DNA of 64,000 nucleotides, taken from Prunus persica (lineage: Eukaryota > Streptophyta > Magnoliopsida > Rosales > Rosaceae). Positions 23,003 through 34,941 of the stretch are shown here, piece after piece. The stretch's first letter is position 1. Each line of letters begins with the position of its first letter. Position numbers and translations under genes: made by a program. The notes below the pieces were generated by a model. It saw only the letters and a program-made list of their open reading frames with translations, was not told where the DNA came from and ran no database searches. The stretch covers positions 9,659,019 through 9,723,018 of the forward strand of contig NC_034011.1 of NCBI RefSeq assembly GCF_000346465.2, in the 5' to 3' direction.

Positions 23003-23974
23003 GTGAAGAACAAACCTTGGGTAAAAAGACCGCCACCCTTGAAAGGAGATCCAGACAAGAGGGATACCAGAAAATATTGTGCCTTCCATGCGACACATAG
23101 GCACAATACGAATAATTGCTTTGCTTGGAAAGCGTATCTCGAAGAACTCGTGAGAGAAGGTCATTGCACGGAGTTCATTGCGAAGCAGGCCATCCAGCAG
23201 ATAGAAGACCGCGATACCGCTAAGGAGCCACCCCAGAAGGTCATAAGGATTAACACAATCCTAGCCGACTCTGAGGAGTCCGGACTGACCAACAAAGAAA
23301 AGAAGAGGAAGATCAAACAGGCTACTATGATCTCCCAAGTCTCAACTAGCTTCTCACTGGCAGAAGACGATCCCGTGATCGGCTTTCAAAAGAAAGACTT
23401 AATCGGCCTTGATCTACCGCACAACGACGCCCTTGTCATCAGCATTCAAATCGCTCAGGCCATGGTCGACCGAGTCCATGCAGATGAGGGCAGTGCAGCC
23501 AACATCCTACAATTGGCAGTCATCTAACAGATGGGCTTAGAGGCAAAGATAAATAAATCAGCCAAGTCGCTGACTGGTTACAATGGCGCAACGACGGTTA
23601 TCGTGGGCACGATAGATCTCGACGTCTACTCTCCACCTGTAATCAGCTCGCAAACGTTCATGGTCATTGATGAAGTCTCACCCTACAATGGCATTCTAGG
23701 CAGACCATGGATCGGCCAGATCAACGCCATCACCTTTGCCATACATCAGAAGATTCGCTACCCAATCCCTGGGGGTGGTATCGGCCAGATCAACAGCGAT
23801 CAGGCAATGGCAAGAAAATGCTCAGCTCAAGGGCTGAAGAAAGGCAAGCAAACACAGTTCCTCCCTGTGAATCAGGCAGATCTAAAGGGAGTAGAACAAG
23901 CAGAGAAGAAAGCAGATCCCGTTCCTGACGGCCGAGCAGACCAGAAAGGAAAGGGAATAGCTACTCCCCAATAG
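23003..23974 (+). pseudogene. Tat element knuckle region and aspartic protease
   Basis: The frame 23003-23527 carries the CAFHATHRHNTNNC block, then a protease-like block in which the active-site stretch reads ADEGSAANIL instead of a D-T/S-G triad. A TAA at 23525-23527 interrupts it; the frame continues to 23974 with the YNGILGRPWI motif typical of retropepsins of this lineage. The altered active site and the stop both argue against function. Confidence 0.8.
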
Positions 23975-23999
23975 CAATCAAAAAATCAGGACCAAGTCG

Positions 24000-25000
24000 A
24001 GGGAATCCGTCCGGAGGTCTCTTTTGAAGAAGGATGGAAGCCCGAAGAGGACGTTGAGCTAGTACCCCTTGATCCTGACAAGCCAGAGAGAAAAGCGTGG
24101 ATCGGCTCGCGCCTAAGCCATGAGGAAAAGATAGAGCTTGCAGCCTTCCTCCGGAACAACAAAGACGTATTTGCATGGTCGCCATCTGACATGCCTGGCA
24201 TCGATCCCCAGATCATCTGCCATCGCCTACACGTCAACCCAGCCATCAAACCTATAGCGCAGAAGAGACGTAACTTCGCCCCCGAGCGGGTTGCCATCAT
24301 TGAAGTCGAGATCGATAAGCTTCTAGCTGCTGGTTTCATCGAAAAAGTCTCCTACGCAGAATGGCTGGCGAACATTGTTCTAGTGGCAAAGAAAGATAAA
24401 GGTCTATGGAGAGTTTGCGTCGACTATACCGATCTCAACAAGGCATGCCCTAAAGACAACTTTTCACTGCCTAGAATTGATCAGCTCGTCGATTCAACTT
24501 CCGGCAACCAACTGCTAAGCTTAATGGGCGCCTACTCCGGCTAAAACCAAATCATGATGCATGAAGATGACAAGGCTAAAACCTCTTTCATCATCGAAAG
24601 AGGTACATACTACTACAAAGTCATGCCCTTTGGGCTGAAGAACGCTGGAGCAACCTACCAAAGGCTGGTGAACAAAATTTTCAAGGAGAAAATCGGCAAG
24701 ACTATGGAGGTCTACGTAGACAACATGCTTGTCAAAGCTCCCGAGCGAGCAGAACACATCAAGAACCTTGCCGAGGCATTCAGGCTGCTCCGAAAATACA
24801 ACATGAAGTTAAACCCGAGCAAATGCACGTTTGGAGTCTCGTCCGGTCGATTCCTGGGATACTTAGTCACCCAAAGAGGAATTGAGGCACATTCAAATCA
24901 AATCAAGGCTATACTCAACATGAAGTCACATGCCACAACAAAGGAGATACAAAGTCTAATGGGTAGGGCGGCAGCTCTCAACTGATTCCTCTCAAAATCT
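24000..25000 (+). pseudogene. Tat element reverse transcriptase
   Basis: RT blocks are clear: FAWSPSDMPGIDP, LANIVLVAKKDKG, CVDYTDLNKACPKDNF, then YSG followed by TAA (24542-24544) where tyrosine is expected. MPFGLKNAGATYQRL follows. The catalytic box reads YVDN instead of YVDD: the codon at 24722-24724 is AAC, one G-to-A change from GAC. A further stop follows VAALN at 24985. Loss of the catalytic aspartate alone would abolish polymerase activity. Confidence 0.9.
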
Positions 25001-25030
25001 ACCGACAAGTGCAGGCCATTTTTTAAAGCC

Positions 25031-25990
25031 TTGAAGAAAGGACACAAGGACAAGTGGGATGACGAGTGCGAAGTAGCTTTTCAAAACTTGAAAACCTACC
25101 TCACTTCACCTCCTTACTGTCAAAACCGATACCAGGCGAAGACTTGTACATCTACCTGGCGGTGTCCGACTCAGCTGTCAGCTCAGCTCTCATCCGAGAA
25201 GAGCTGGGGGCACAACATCCGGTATTCTACACTTCAAAAGCTCTCCTTGATGCAGAGACTCGCTATCCGAAAATGGAGAAGCTCATTTTTTCGCTTGTAG
25301 TTTTCGCGAGAAAACTAAGGCCCTACTACCAAGCACACCGGATAATTGTCATAACAGAATTTCCTTTGAGATCGATCCTCCACAGCCCCGACGCTTCTCA
25401 GCGACTCATGAAATGGACTATTGAACTTAGTCAATACGACCTCCTCTACCGGCCGAAGACTGCTATAAAAGCCCAAGCTTTAGCAGATTTTCTTGTAGAG
25501 TTTACTCCGACAGCCGAAGAAGAGAAGATGGTCACGAAAAGCAAGGAAAAAGCAGACGACACCTCCCCTGCCGATTCAAACCTACCTAACGACATGTGGC
25601 AATTGCATGTAGACGGAGCATCAAATCATAAAGGATCAGGGGCAGGCGTCGTCATAATCACCCCAGACGGAACCTTGTTGGAACAAGCCATCACACTAGG
25701 CTTTTCTGCTTCAAACAACGAGGCAGAATATGAGGCATTGCTCGCAGGACTGCGCATAGCAAAAGAACTGACGATCAAGAGATTAGCCATCTACTCAGAC
25801 TCCCAGCTGATCACGAATCAAGCCTCAGGCGAGTACATGGCAAAACATCCAAGAATGATTCAGTACCTCGACAAAGTCCAAGGACTTTTGAAATAATTTC
25901 CTACTTTCACCATCCAACAAGTTCCACGGGCAGAGAACACTCATGCAGATGCGTTGGCAAGCCTAGGATCAGCGCTGGACAGCCAGTTCA
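25031..25990 (+). pseudogene. Tat element RNase H and archaeal-type RNase H
   Basis: 25066-25560 encodes the canonical RNase H (the VFYTSKALLDAETRYPKMEK block, ending near KAQALADFLVEF). 25590-25970 encodes a second RNase H of the archaeal type: LHVDGASN, an NNEAEYEALLAGL block and YSDSQLI, with the acidic residues retained. A TAA at 25894-25896 breaks the last helix region, and the VPRAENTHADALASL block follows. Two RNase H domains in tandem are a hallmark of Tat elements. Confidence 0.88.
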
Positions 25991-26110
25991 GACGCTCCAT
26001 CCCAGTCGAACACCTTGACCGACCGAGCATCGAAGAAATAGAGCCAATCGACTCAATGCAGATCGATGAAGACCCCAGCTGGCAATACCCCATCATCGAC
26101 TACTTAGTGA

Positions 26111-27168
26111 ATGAAAATCTGTCAGTCCGAAGCTAGGAAGGTCCAACAGAAAGCCGCGAGATATTACATGCAAGGTGACAAGCTCATTCGCAGATCATAC
26201 TCCGGCCCTCATCTCACTTGCATAAAGTACCCTCAAACACTTGAGGTTCTCTGTAAAATTCATGACGGCGAGTGTGGCAACCACTTTGTGGGCAGGTCAC
26301 TCGCCCAGAAGGCTCTAAACGTAGGCTATTTCTGGCCTACTATGCGCCATGATTCCACTGAATATGTCAAAAGATGTGATCGCTGCCAACGGTACAAACC
26401 AGTTCCTAATCTACCTGCCGAAATCTACCATCCGCAGAACAGTCGTGGCCTTTCATGCAATGGGCCATCGACTTAGTAGGTCTCATGCCAACGGCACCAG
26501 CCAAGAAAGAAATGATGATCGTCGCCACTGATTACTTTACTAAATGGATCGAGGCCGAAGCTCTATCCTCTACTAAAGAAGATGATGTGGAACGATTTAT
26601 TTGGAGAAACATTATCTGCCGGTTTGGCTGCCCACAATCACTAGTTACCGACAATGGCTCACAATTCATCGGCAAGAAGATTACTGCCTTCTTCAAAAAA
26701 TATGGCATCAAGCAGCATCTATCTACCCCGAGATATCCTTAAGGCAACGGCCAGGCCGAGGCATCCAATAAAATAATATTGGACTGTCTAAAGAAGATAT
26801 TAGAAGGCGCCGAAGGAAAATGGGTAGATGAGCTCCCTGGCGTACTATGGGCTTATCGCACCACCAAGCGAAGATCAACTGGCGAAACCCCGTTTTTCCT
26901 CGCCTATGGAACTGAAGCGATCATTCCTCCTCACATCATTGTCCCCTCTATAGGCATCAAAGTGGGCAGTATTGAGCAGAACTCCGAGCAGATGAGACTC
27001 AACCTTGACTTACTTGAAGGCGAGCGCGAGAAGGCCATTGTCCGAGTCGCCTCCTATTACATAATGAGCCGGTCCGGGGGCAGAGGAAGCTATATGCTTG
27101 ATACCATGGAAGGGAAGGAGATTCCGCGACAATGGAACGCCTACCATCTCCAAAGATACTATCCATGA
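26111..27168 (+). pseudogene. Tat element integrase
   Basis: The HHCC zinc-binding part (GNHFVGRSLAQKAL through CDRCQRYKP) lies at about 26270-26400. A frameshift near 26440 precedes the catalytic core. The D, D and E of the core are readable in AIDLVG (26463), VTDNGSQF (26648) and GQAEASN (26755). A TAA at 26740-26742 splits it just before the glutamate block. The C-terminal part ends with a WNAYHLQRYYP motif at 27168, the normal end of pol in this lineage. The enzyme would insert element DNA into chromosomes. Confidence 0.9.
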
Positions 27169-27279
27169 CGCTTCCTCCTACCTGCTCAGTCCCCAGCAGA
27201 CGACTGAGTACTGCACATTTCTGAAAAAGAGAAGCAACTACTGCAAATTCCAGAATGTGTCACAACAAAAGACAGTTGC

Positions 27280-29420
27280 CTATACGCAGCGTCCTTCTGG
27301 AGACGCATGGCGACAACTAAAAGCGTCCTTCGAGAGACGCAGCCCGCAAAAAAGCATCCTAAAGGAGATGTAGGGTGCGCCAAGAATTTCCTGAGGGAGG
27401 TATGATCAGTTCACAATTGTTTATCATTTTGTACCCTTCTAGCTTATGATTTGGTTATGTTATTGAGTCAAACGTGTGCTTTTAATCCCTTTTCTGTTTA
27501 TCATTCAGTTCATTGGGCCTTAGGTAGCAATGGTGTCTTTGGATAAGAAAAGATGCAAAATGGTGCAAAAACGAGCAGACTGGGTTAGCAACTCATTTCG
27601 GCCTTAACATCTTTCTCCGAACTTGGATTGGCCTAAATAATATGTAGTTGGAAAGATGAGAGTCTGAACTTCAAGATGGACTACTCAAATGCATCAGATT
27701 ATGAAGTTGAGCCCAATTCGTGAGCCCATATACACACTAGGCTCAGGATTGCAGTTTCCAGTTGGTGAGCCTTGGATACTTTCTTTGAGCCATGTGACTC
27801 ACCACAGCTTTCCTTGACTTTAGACCTGACATGTTGAGCAATTAAGGGAGGTCTGTCAGCTACTCAAGTGCTGAGGAGAGCCATGTGACTCACCACAGCT
27901 TTCCTTGACTTTAGACCTGACATGTTGAGCAATTAAGGGAGGTGTGTCAGCTACTCAAGTGCAAAGGAGCCTTGACTTTAGACCAGACATGTTGAGCAAT
28001 TTAGGGAGCAATTTAGGGAGGTGTGTCAGCTACTCAAAGGCAAAGGATTCACTCAATTGACCAATAACTCACTCCAGCCATCCTATATCACTCCATTCAG
28101 CCCAAAATCAGAGGGAGGAACAACTCCAACAAGCCTTCCTTCCATTTCCTACGAATTTGTTCTTTCTCTGCCATCACCAACCACCTAAACTCATCCCAAA
28201 TCACCTCTTTAGTTGCCATACTCTAGACATGAGAAAGTTGTTGGAGTAGCATTAGACGTGGAGAAGCACCTGGAGAAGCCTTGGAAACCACAAGCAACTT
28301 CAGAATTGGGTTTCTCTACTCTTATTGCATTCAATATGTTTTCTCATTTTTGCTTAAGTTCCATTTCCATTATGAGTAGCTAAATTCATAACTAGGGCTA
28401 TGATGTAACCTAACATGAATATTCTGGGTTTATAAGTGTAAGTTTTGAGTTTCAAGTTTGATTCATGATTCATATTCCTATTCTTTATGCTTATCAGTTA
28501 ATATGCTTGTTTGGATGATTGATCACCATTAGAACTTGTATATTAGCTACCTTGGTTTGAATCAAGAGTAGACACCATGCTTTGATTTGAATTGAACTAT
28601 GAATAAGAAAAGTATGTATGGACATTCGACAACAGGGATTAGATACATGCTTGGTTGTTTAAATTGTTCTTCTATGCTTAATGGGTTCCTAATGCTTAAT
28701 TTAGATTAGACAACAAATGATCAAGTTAGGGAATTATGAGCACAAGGTTAGGACCAGACACCATGGCCTAATCATACTTTAGCTAGAATCAATCTTTGAA
28801 TCCGAATGAGACTTGTCACTTGACTCCTTATAACCCAGAATTGAATTGTTATGGTGAATCGAATGCCCTAGTCTCCCAATCTGTTTTCCAGCCTACAAAA
28901 GTACTCTTTGTTACATTTCTTCACTTTGCTTTTGTTTGAAATTTCGTTTTGCCTCATTTGTTCAACAATTACAATCACTCATGCCTTAAATTCTATTTTA
29001 GACTTAACCTCCTACTTTCTTGAATTTGGTAATCTAAGTACATAACTAATTTTAACTTCTCAGTCCTCGTGGGTACGACCTCGTACTTGTCTTGCTATAC
29101 TACTAATTGGCCCGTACAATTGCGAGTTAACATTTTACCAACAAGGTATCCAGGTTCCTATCCGTTTCCTAAGGGAGGCAGGATAGCCAAATAGTTGCCC
29201 ATAAAAAGCGTCCTAAGGGAGACGCAGGGCGATGACCAAAAGCGTCCTTCGGGAGACGCAGCCCGCAAAGAAGCGTCCTAAGGGGGTTGCAGGGTGCGCC
29301 AGGAATTTCCTAAGGGAGGTATCCAGGTTCCTATCTGTTTTCTAAGGGGGGGCAGGATAGTCAGACAGTTGTCCATAAGCAGCATCCTAAGGGAGACGCA
29401 GGGCAACGACCAGAAGCGTC
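27280..29420 (+). repeat. tandem repeats downstream of integrase (interrupted by a solo LTR)
   Basis: Units built on AAAAGCGTCCTAAGGGAGACG and GAATTTCCTAAGGGAGGTATC recur at about 27310-27402 and 29144-29420. With the nested LTR removed, the period is about 190 bases. Minisatellite blocks after pol are common in Ogre/Tat elements. Confidence 0.78.
27403..29143 (+). mobile_element. nested solo LTR, 1741 bases
   Basis: Bounded by TGATCAGTTC and TTACCAACA, with a perfect AGGTA target duplication (27398-27402 and 29144-29148). Excision in silico restores the tandem repeat of the host element. The end block TCCTCGTGGGTACGACCTCG resembles the R/U5 region of Athila/Ogre-type LTRs, which gives the + orientation. 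It contains an internal direct repeat with a period of about 91 bases (27787 and 27878, plus a partial third copy to about 28050). No internal region or second LTR is present, so it is a recombination remnant. Confidence 0.92.
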
Positions 29421-29690
29421 TTAAAGCTTCTGGAAAAATGCAGAATATGCCCGGAGTCCCTTAAGGGGGACCCTGGCTTTTGATGAAATCCCAAGGGAAA
29501 TACACAGCAGGACACTAACCGGTTACTCAAGCAGTTCACAAGACAATGTGCAAATTGGAGTTGAAAAAATAAAGACTGAAATTTCCATAGTAAAGCGACC
29601 AACCGGCCAAGTTCAAACAAAAAGCAGACTACAAAAGCTGAAAAGAAATAAAGAAGACTTCGTCTACTCCGAAACGCCAGCAGGAGACCC
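29421..29690 (+). other. non-coding spacer of the Tat element
   Basis: Spacer between the tandem-repeat zone and the stop codon of the antisense ORF. It likely holds the 3' untranslated region of the antisense transcript. Nothing else is recognised. Confidence 0.5.
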
Positions 29691-31973
29691 CTAATCTGCA
29701 GCCTCTTCAGCGTCTACCTGATCAGCCACGCTCTCAGCAGCTCCACATGCATGATCTATGACGTCTGCCACCGCCTCATCAGCTGCATCATCCTCTGCTC
29801 CATCTTCTTCAGCCACCTGCTCTTCAGCTCCTTCGGTGTTCATAGCATTAGCCTCCTCACCTTGCACAGGGGGCAAGTCAGGATAGAGCATCTCGATGTC
29901 TTCATCTCCAATGGCATAGAAGGGATCATATCCAATTGTACAGTCCAAGTAGCCCAACTTGTACGCATCCATGACAGCTTCGGACTTGGATTCTTCAACA
30001 GACTTATGATAGGCGTGAAATCTAGCCAAAAGCTTGTCATAACTATGAGAGATGTCGGCATTCTTGCGCTCAAGGCGGAAATAAGCATCTTTTCGACTTG
30101 CCAAGTCAACAGCAGAAGAGCTGAGCTCGGAATCTTTCTCAGTAAGGGAACTCTTCAGCTTAGATATCATCGCCCGCAAATCAGACGTCTTCTTCTCATA
30201 ACGAGTCTGCTCGGCAGAAAGCTTACTAGCCAGCTCAGCATTCTTCTTCTCCAACTCACTAAGCCGAGCAGAAGAGGGGGCAACAGCAGACGACGAGTTC
30301 CGGATGGTCTCCGCAGCAAAAACCACTCCTTTTTGAAGCAGATGAAATGTTGCTTCTCTTTGTTTTTCCAAGGAAAGACTTGAAAAAGTACCAAGATCAC
30401 TAGCCTGACGGACTTGATCAACCAGCTCAGCGCAAGCGGATGGATTTGATAGAAAGTGCGTCTTGAGCAGATCAGACACGCCCGCACCCCCTGTAGGGCT
30501 AGGCTTGTCCACCTTTGGATCAGCCGCTGATGTTGCAGAAGAACCTTTTCCCCGAGCAGATGACTCTCTTACTTTCTTAGCCTCTGCCAACCTTACTTCC
30601 AAAGGAATTAACGACGATGAATCAACTCCACGCTTGACTGCTTGTGACTCAACAGTTGGATCATGATGGTTGGATGGATGAGCAGACCTCACACATCGAC
30701 CTCCACTCTTCGACTGGTGCAAACGACCCGAACTTCGGAGAGGAAAATCAGCATCTCTTGGCTTCTCAACAGGTGACCTGGACCGTGCACGAACTACGTC
30801 GCGGAGCAGATCACGATCTCCAAACTCATCAGCAAGAGGCTTAAGGGGAACATCCCTAATGTTGCGCATACCACCAATCTTCTTGCTATCTGCACCAACA
30901 AGATGTTTGACTCTGGCAGATGACGCGGGAATAGCTCCTACTTGGGTTTTCTCAGCAGAAGGGAGCCTTGGCTTCTTCCTCAATGCAGACACATTCCCCG
31001 CCCGTAAAGAAGTAGCTGGAGTTCTCGAAGACTTGACATCGGCCTTCCTTTTTGGTGAGGGTTCAGCAAAGCACTCATCATGTTCAGCAGATAGATCATC
31101 AGGGTCCGGACCATTCTGCTTCCATCTCTCGACATCCTCGGCAGGGGGCAGACCACCGTCTTCCTCCCGATACTCGCTTAACACCCAGCGCCACTCACGA
31201 AACTTTTGGGGGATGTTCAAAGCACGGCGGACCTTAGTCATGTCAGGCCCAAGCTCTAATTGCTTGCTAATGTCACTCACTACAAGCAGAAGACAGAAGT
31301 TAGTCAGCCACACTTGAAGAAACTCAAATAAAAAGGGAACAGATCATAAATCACAAAAAGACACACCATAGCAATAAGTGATAGGAACAAGGGGGCCGTC
31401 GCCAACGTCGCCCTCCCAGCGTCCGCTGACTTTCAACAAGTCGTCATGCCAAGCGTGATCTCCTTGACTAAGACCGTCGAACAACCTGGACCTATAGACG
31501 AGAACTTGGGCATACTGCTCGAAGTGCCTCACTTCAAAAAAATAAAAGAACTCTCGCACCGTCAACTCCAGCGTAAAGAAACGGCTCAGATTCTCGAAGC
31601 ACATGATCGCCCGGTAAACGTTGGGAGTACTCTGTCTTGGAGCACACCTCATGGCGCAGAACACCTCCTTGAAGAGCTTCGACAGCGGGAATTTGAAGCC
31701 CAGTGAAAAATAAAAAGGACGGAAGGTAATGATCTTAGCACCAGGATCATCCGCATCCTCGAAAGAATCGTTATAAGTCCGAGACCTCAATAGCTTGACT
31801 TGCACGTCATCTGGAATGGCAGAAGCGAAAGCAGCCCGCGATTTTAGGAACTGAGCGTCGGTCGTGACTCGGTGCAAGTTGGCCACGAACTTCTTGCTAG
31901 GCACTACGGAACCTCCCCACAAATACAAAGGCACCTGAGAGCTTGGAGCCTTGCTACCGTCCCTGGAAGACAT
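29691..31973 (-). CDS. antisense extra ORF of the Tat element, two exons
   Basis: Opposite to gag-pol. Exon 1 runs 31973-31367 (start MSSRDGSKAP) and exon 2 runs 31279-29691, joined by an 87-base intron at 31366-31280 with GT donor (G|GTGTGTC) and AG acceptor (CTTGTAG|TGAG). Splicing restores one continuous frame (valine codon split across the junction) of about 731 residues. The N-terminal 210 residues are globular (FRPFYFSLGFKFPLSKLFKE). The middle is basic and serine-rich, and residues near 520-640 are coiled-coil-like. The C terminus is very acidic (E, D and A). Extra antisense ORFs between pol and the 3' LTR are known in plant Tat elements; their function is unknown. Unlike gag-pol it has no internal stop, suggesting recent constraint. 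Confidence 0.85.
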
Positions 31974-32135
31974 GGTTGGTCAATCAACAACTACAAGAAG
32001 AGAAGAAAATTCTACAAGTTAGAATCCAAAAAAAAAAAAAAAAAAGAAGGCAACCCAGCATGAGCAGCCCGTCAACCCTTCCAGCCCAGCACGCAGGCGG
32101 AGCAGTCCTCCAGCTCCTGCACGCAAGGCCCGCCT

Positions 32136-34936
32136 TGACAAGACCCGGTCCCAATTCCACTATGGAATTCGAACCAAGTCCTGTGCGTGTCCGACACCTG
32201 GCGAATGTCAGGCACAAATGACCTTTTTACCCTTCCTGTTACAATTACTAATAAAACTTCCCTTAGACTCCTGCAGAAAATTCGGCAAAATCTCCTCTGT
32301 ATTTTGTCTAAACCCAAAATCTTCCACCTATTAAACAAGCGAATAATTTTCCACCAACTGCCAGAATAAAATAATCAAGCAATCACAAGATCAAGTTTCC
32401 CACTAAAACGAGATATCAGAGCATTTTCTACTAATTTACAAGATTTCAAGAACTTTTACAATAAAATCCTACGTTTCTTGGTGGTGCGGAAGCTAGGAGT
32501 GGCCCGGTGGTGGATGCCTACGCACTTCTACAGCCTGGGGGCGAAAAACAAGTTTGAAAATGTGAGTGGACAAAAATAATGTTCCTAAAATCAGTTTATA
32601 ATCATAATAACCCCCATGGTAAAAATAACTTGCTAAGTAAGGCTAAAGTTCAACTGTGTTTAATATAAGGTATTCATCTAACTATATATAAATGTATGTA
32701 TATAAATTCGTAAAACTGAACAATTATATGGAAATATAAAACATGCACGAACATTGAGGAAACTGATATAAAATGACTGAGCGCAATAGCTGTATAAAAG
32801 TACTCAAATTCCTTTAAACTACCACCTAAATGTACCCCTGTAAAATCCGTCAAATCCCCTGGCAGGTCTCGGCGACACAAAGTCTATCTGAGCCGCAAAC
32901 TGGCAGGATTCAGGGGACTATGGTCAGCCTGATCCGCCGGCAGATCTCGATGACACCAAGTCGACTCGAGCCGCTCTGGCAAGATACAGGGGACCGTAGT
33001 TAGCCTTATCCGCAATCCTGGCAGGTCTCGGGGACACAGAGTCAGCCGAGCCGCAAATCCTGGCAGGTCTCGGGACACCAAGTCGCCGAGCCGCAAATCC
33101 TGGCACTCACGGTCCGAGCGTCCCCGAAACTCGTGAGGCAATGTCAAGTGCACCGACAGAACTGTAAACAGACTGGATGTCCGTACGGTCCGTCTGAGGG
33201 TAATCACTAAAAACAAGCGGGTACACGATGGTTCTAATTAGAAAAATCTGATAATTCTCCGAAATCTGATAAATCTGAGCTAAGTTACTATTTCTGTATT
33301 AAAAATCTCAAGTCTGCTGCTCAACTAAGTATGATAAAAATAAAGATATTTCACGATGCAATTCATGCTCAGAAAACATGTAATAACACTTATTCAAGAT
33401 CAAATATAAAAGTTAATTATAAAATCGTTTAAGAAAGAAAAGTCCACTCACTGCTGGTCCGAGCTAGCTGGACCCTTTGAAGGTCCCTCCTGTGGTTCTG
33501 CCGGTCCTCTAGTGCCTTATTACCCATAAAGATTAAATTAATAAAACTGCTCAATAAAAGAATTAAATTAAACACCCTGCCCCCGGCTCCTAGAAATGCG
33601 TGTACTCAATTTAAAGTCACTCTTATGCCCACTTTAGCCTTTTAGAAAATTAGAACGGTCTTGAAAGACCTGAAGCTGTTCCAAGCGATAAACTATCAGA
33701 CCGGCCGATCCGGAACCTCGTGGGGTCCACGATCTCCGATGCCCAATCTGGGATTCTCTAAAGGTTCCTTACAGAGAAAGACCCATGTCCTGCGAGTTTG
33801 GTCCGAAACGGACGGTCGGATTAGCCAAAATTGCATTATCGCTTAAAATCCAAACTCTAGCCCCAGGGTTCGCGATTTCGGAGTATCCGGGACTCCGATT
33901 CGCAATCCGTCGAATCCTACACGATCCTGAAATCATGTAGAATGACATATCTGAATTTGGGTGTGATCCAACGGCTCGACGACACTGCACCCAAGGATCG
34001 CGCAATATGGAAAATCTGTTCGGGGCTCAAACGGACTCCAAATCGAGATCTGCAAAATCCTACACGCTCGTGACAACACGAGGATCGCAAAACTACTCAG
34101 AGTCACTTCACTACCCTCACTCACGCGCCGCCACACGCGCGGGCAGTTTGGGTGTCCAAAGCGATACCGGGTTGCCGGAAAAACTCGAAACCAAGACTCC
34201 AAACTCCTATCCTAGGTAAAACACCCCATTTGGAGTCACTTTTGTTCTTGGACATATCCCAAAAAGTGGCCGAAAATGGCCGATCACGGCGGCCGAAGTT
34301 CGGCCGATTCTCAATTCGAAAATCGAGTGATCTAGAGGTAAAATCGATCAAAACCCAACCAACCATCAGTTAGAGCATGAAAAATAGCTGAGAAACCATA
34401 CCTTACTCGAACGATTTGGTTGAGAAACGAAGGAAATCGAGGAGCTTGAAATTTCGACTGAAAACCAGCGGTTTTCGCCAGTTTCCGGCAAACTCCGGGC
34501 CGTGCCGAGGCTGAGACCGGTCGGGAAAGGACGGCGGCCGCGAGGCGGTTCCAACCGTACCGGTGCCGTAGATCGGCTCGGGCTATGGCGTCTGCTGGAG
34601 GAGCTGGAAGGCGCGAGGTCGCTGGCGCGCGGGAGGAGAGAGAACTGAGGAGAGAGAGGGGAGAAATGGATAAAAATCTGACTTTTTGTCTAAATTACCG
34701 TTTTGCCCTTCGCGGTATTTTGATCTTATTTTCTTCGTCACAACTCCGATTCGAGTCTATTCCGTGTCTATGAACTCATTTCGCCGTGCTCTACGCAACA
34801 GCGTAAGCGAAATTGCCAAATTCCTTCTCGATCAAGAAGTCAACTTTTTCCCTATTAAATAATGCGAGGGCAAAATCGTCTTTTTGCTAGAATAAATTAA
34901 TCCTAATTTTTAGATATTTTGTTTTGGGTTATTACA
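32136..34936 (-). mobile_element. nested solo LTR, 2801 bases
   Basis: On the minus strand it starts TGTAATAACCC at 34936 and ends at TGTCA at 32136. A perfect CGCCT duplication flanks it (32131-32135 and 34937-34941). It is related to the solo LTR at 53832-55421: both share the GTAGAGCACG block near the start and the GTGTCGGACACGCACAG block near the end. A 250-base stretch at about 32855-33115 is made of diverged tandem units built on CCTGGCAGGTCTCGG. No coding region is present. Confidence 0.9.
32855..33115 (-). repeat. diverged tandem repeat inside the nested LTR
   Basis: Five or so degenerate units of roughly 45-60 bases share CTGGCAGGTCTCGG and GAGCCGCAAATCC. The block is absent from the related LTR at 53832, so it expanded in one lineage. 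Confidence 0.7.
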
Positions 34937-34941
34937 CGCCT

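Noticed and set aside
32674..33216. Minus-strand frames rich in LPGDL-type repeats
   Set aside because: They translate the diverged tandem repeat inside the nested solo LTR.
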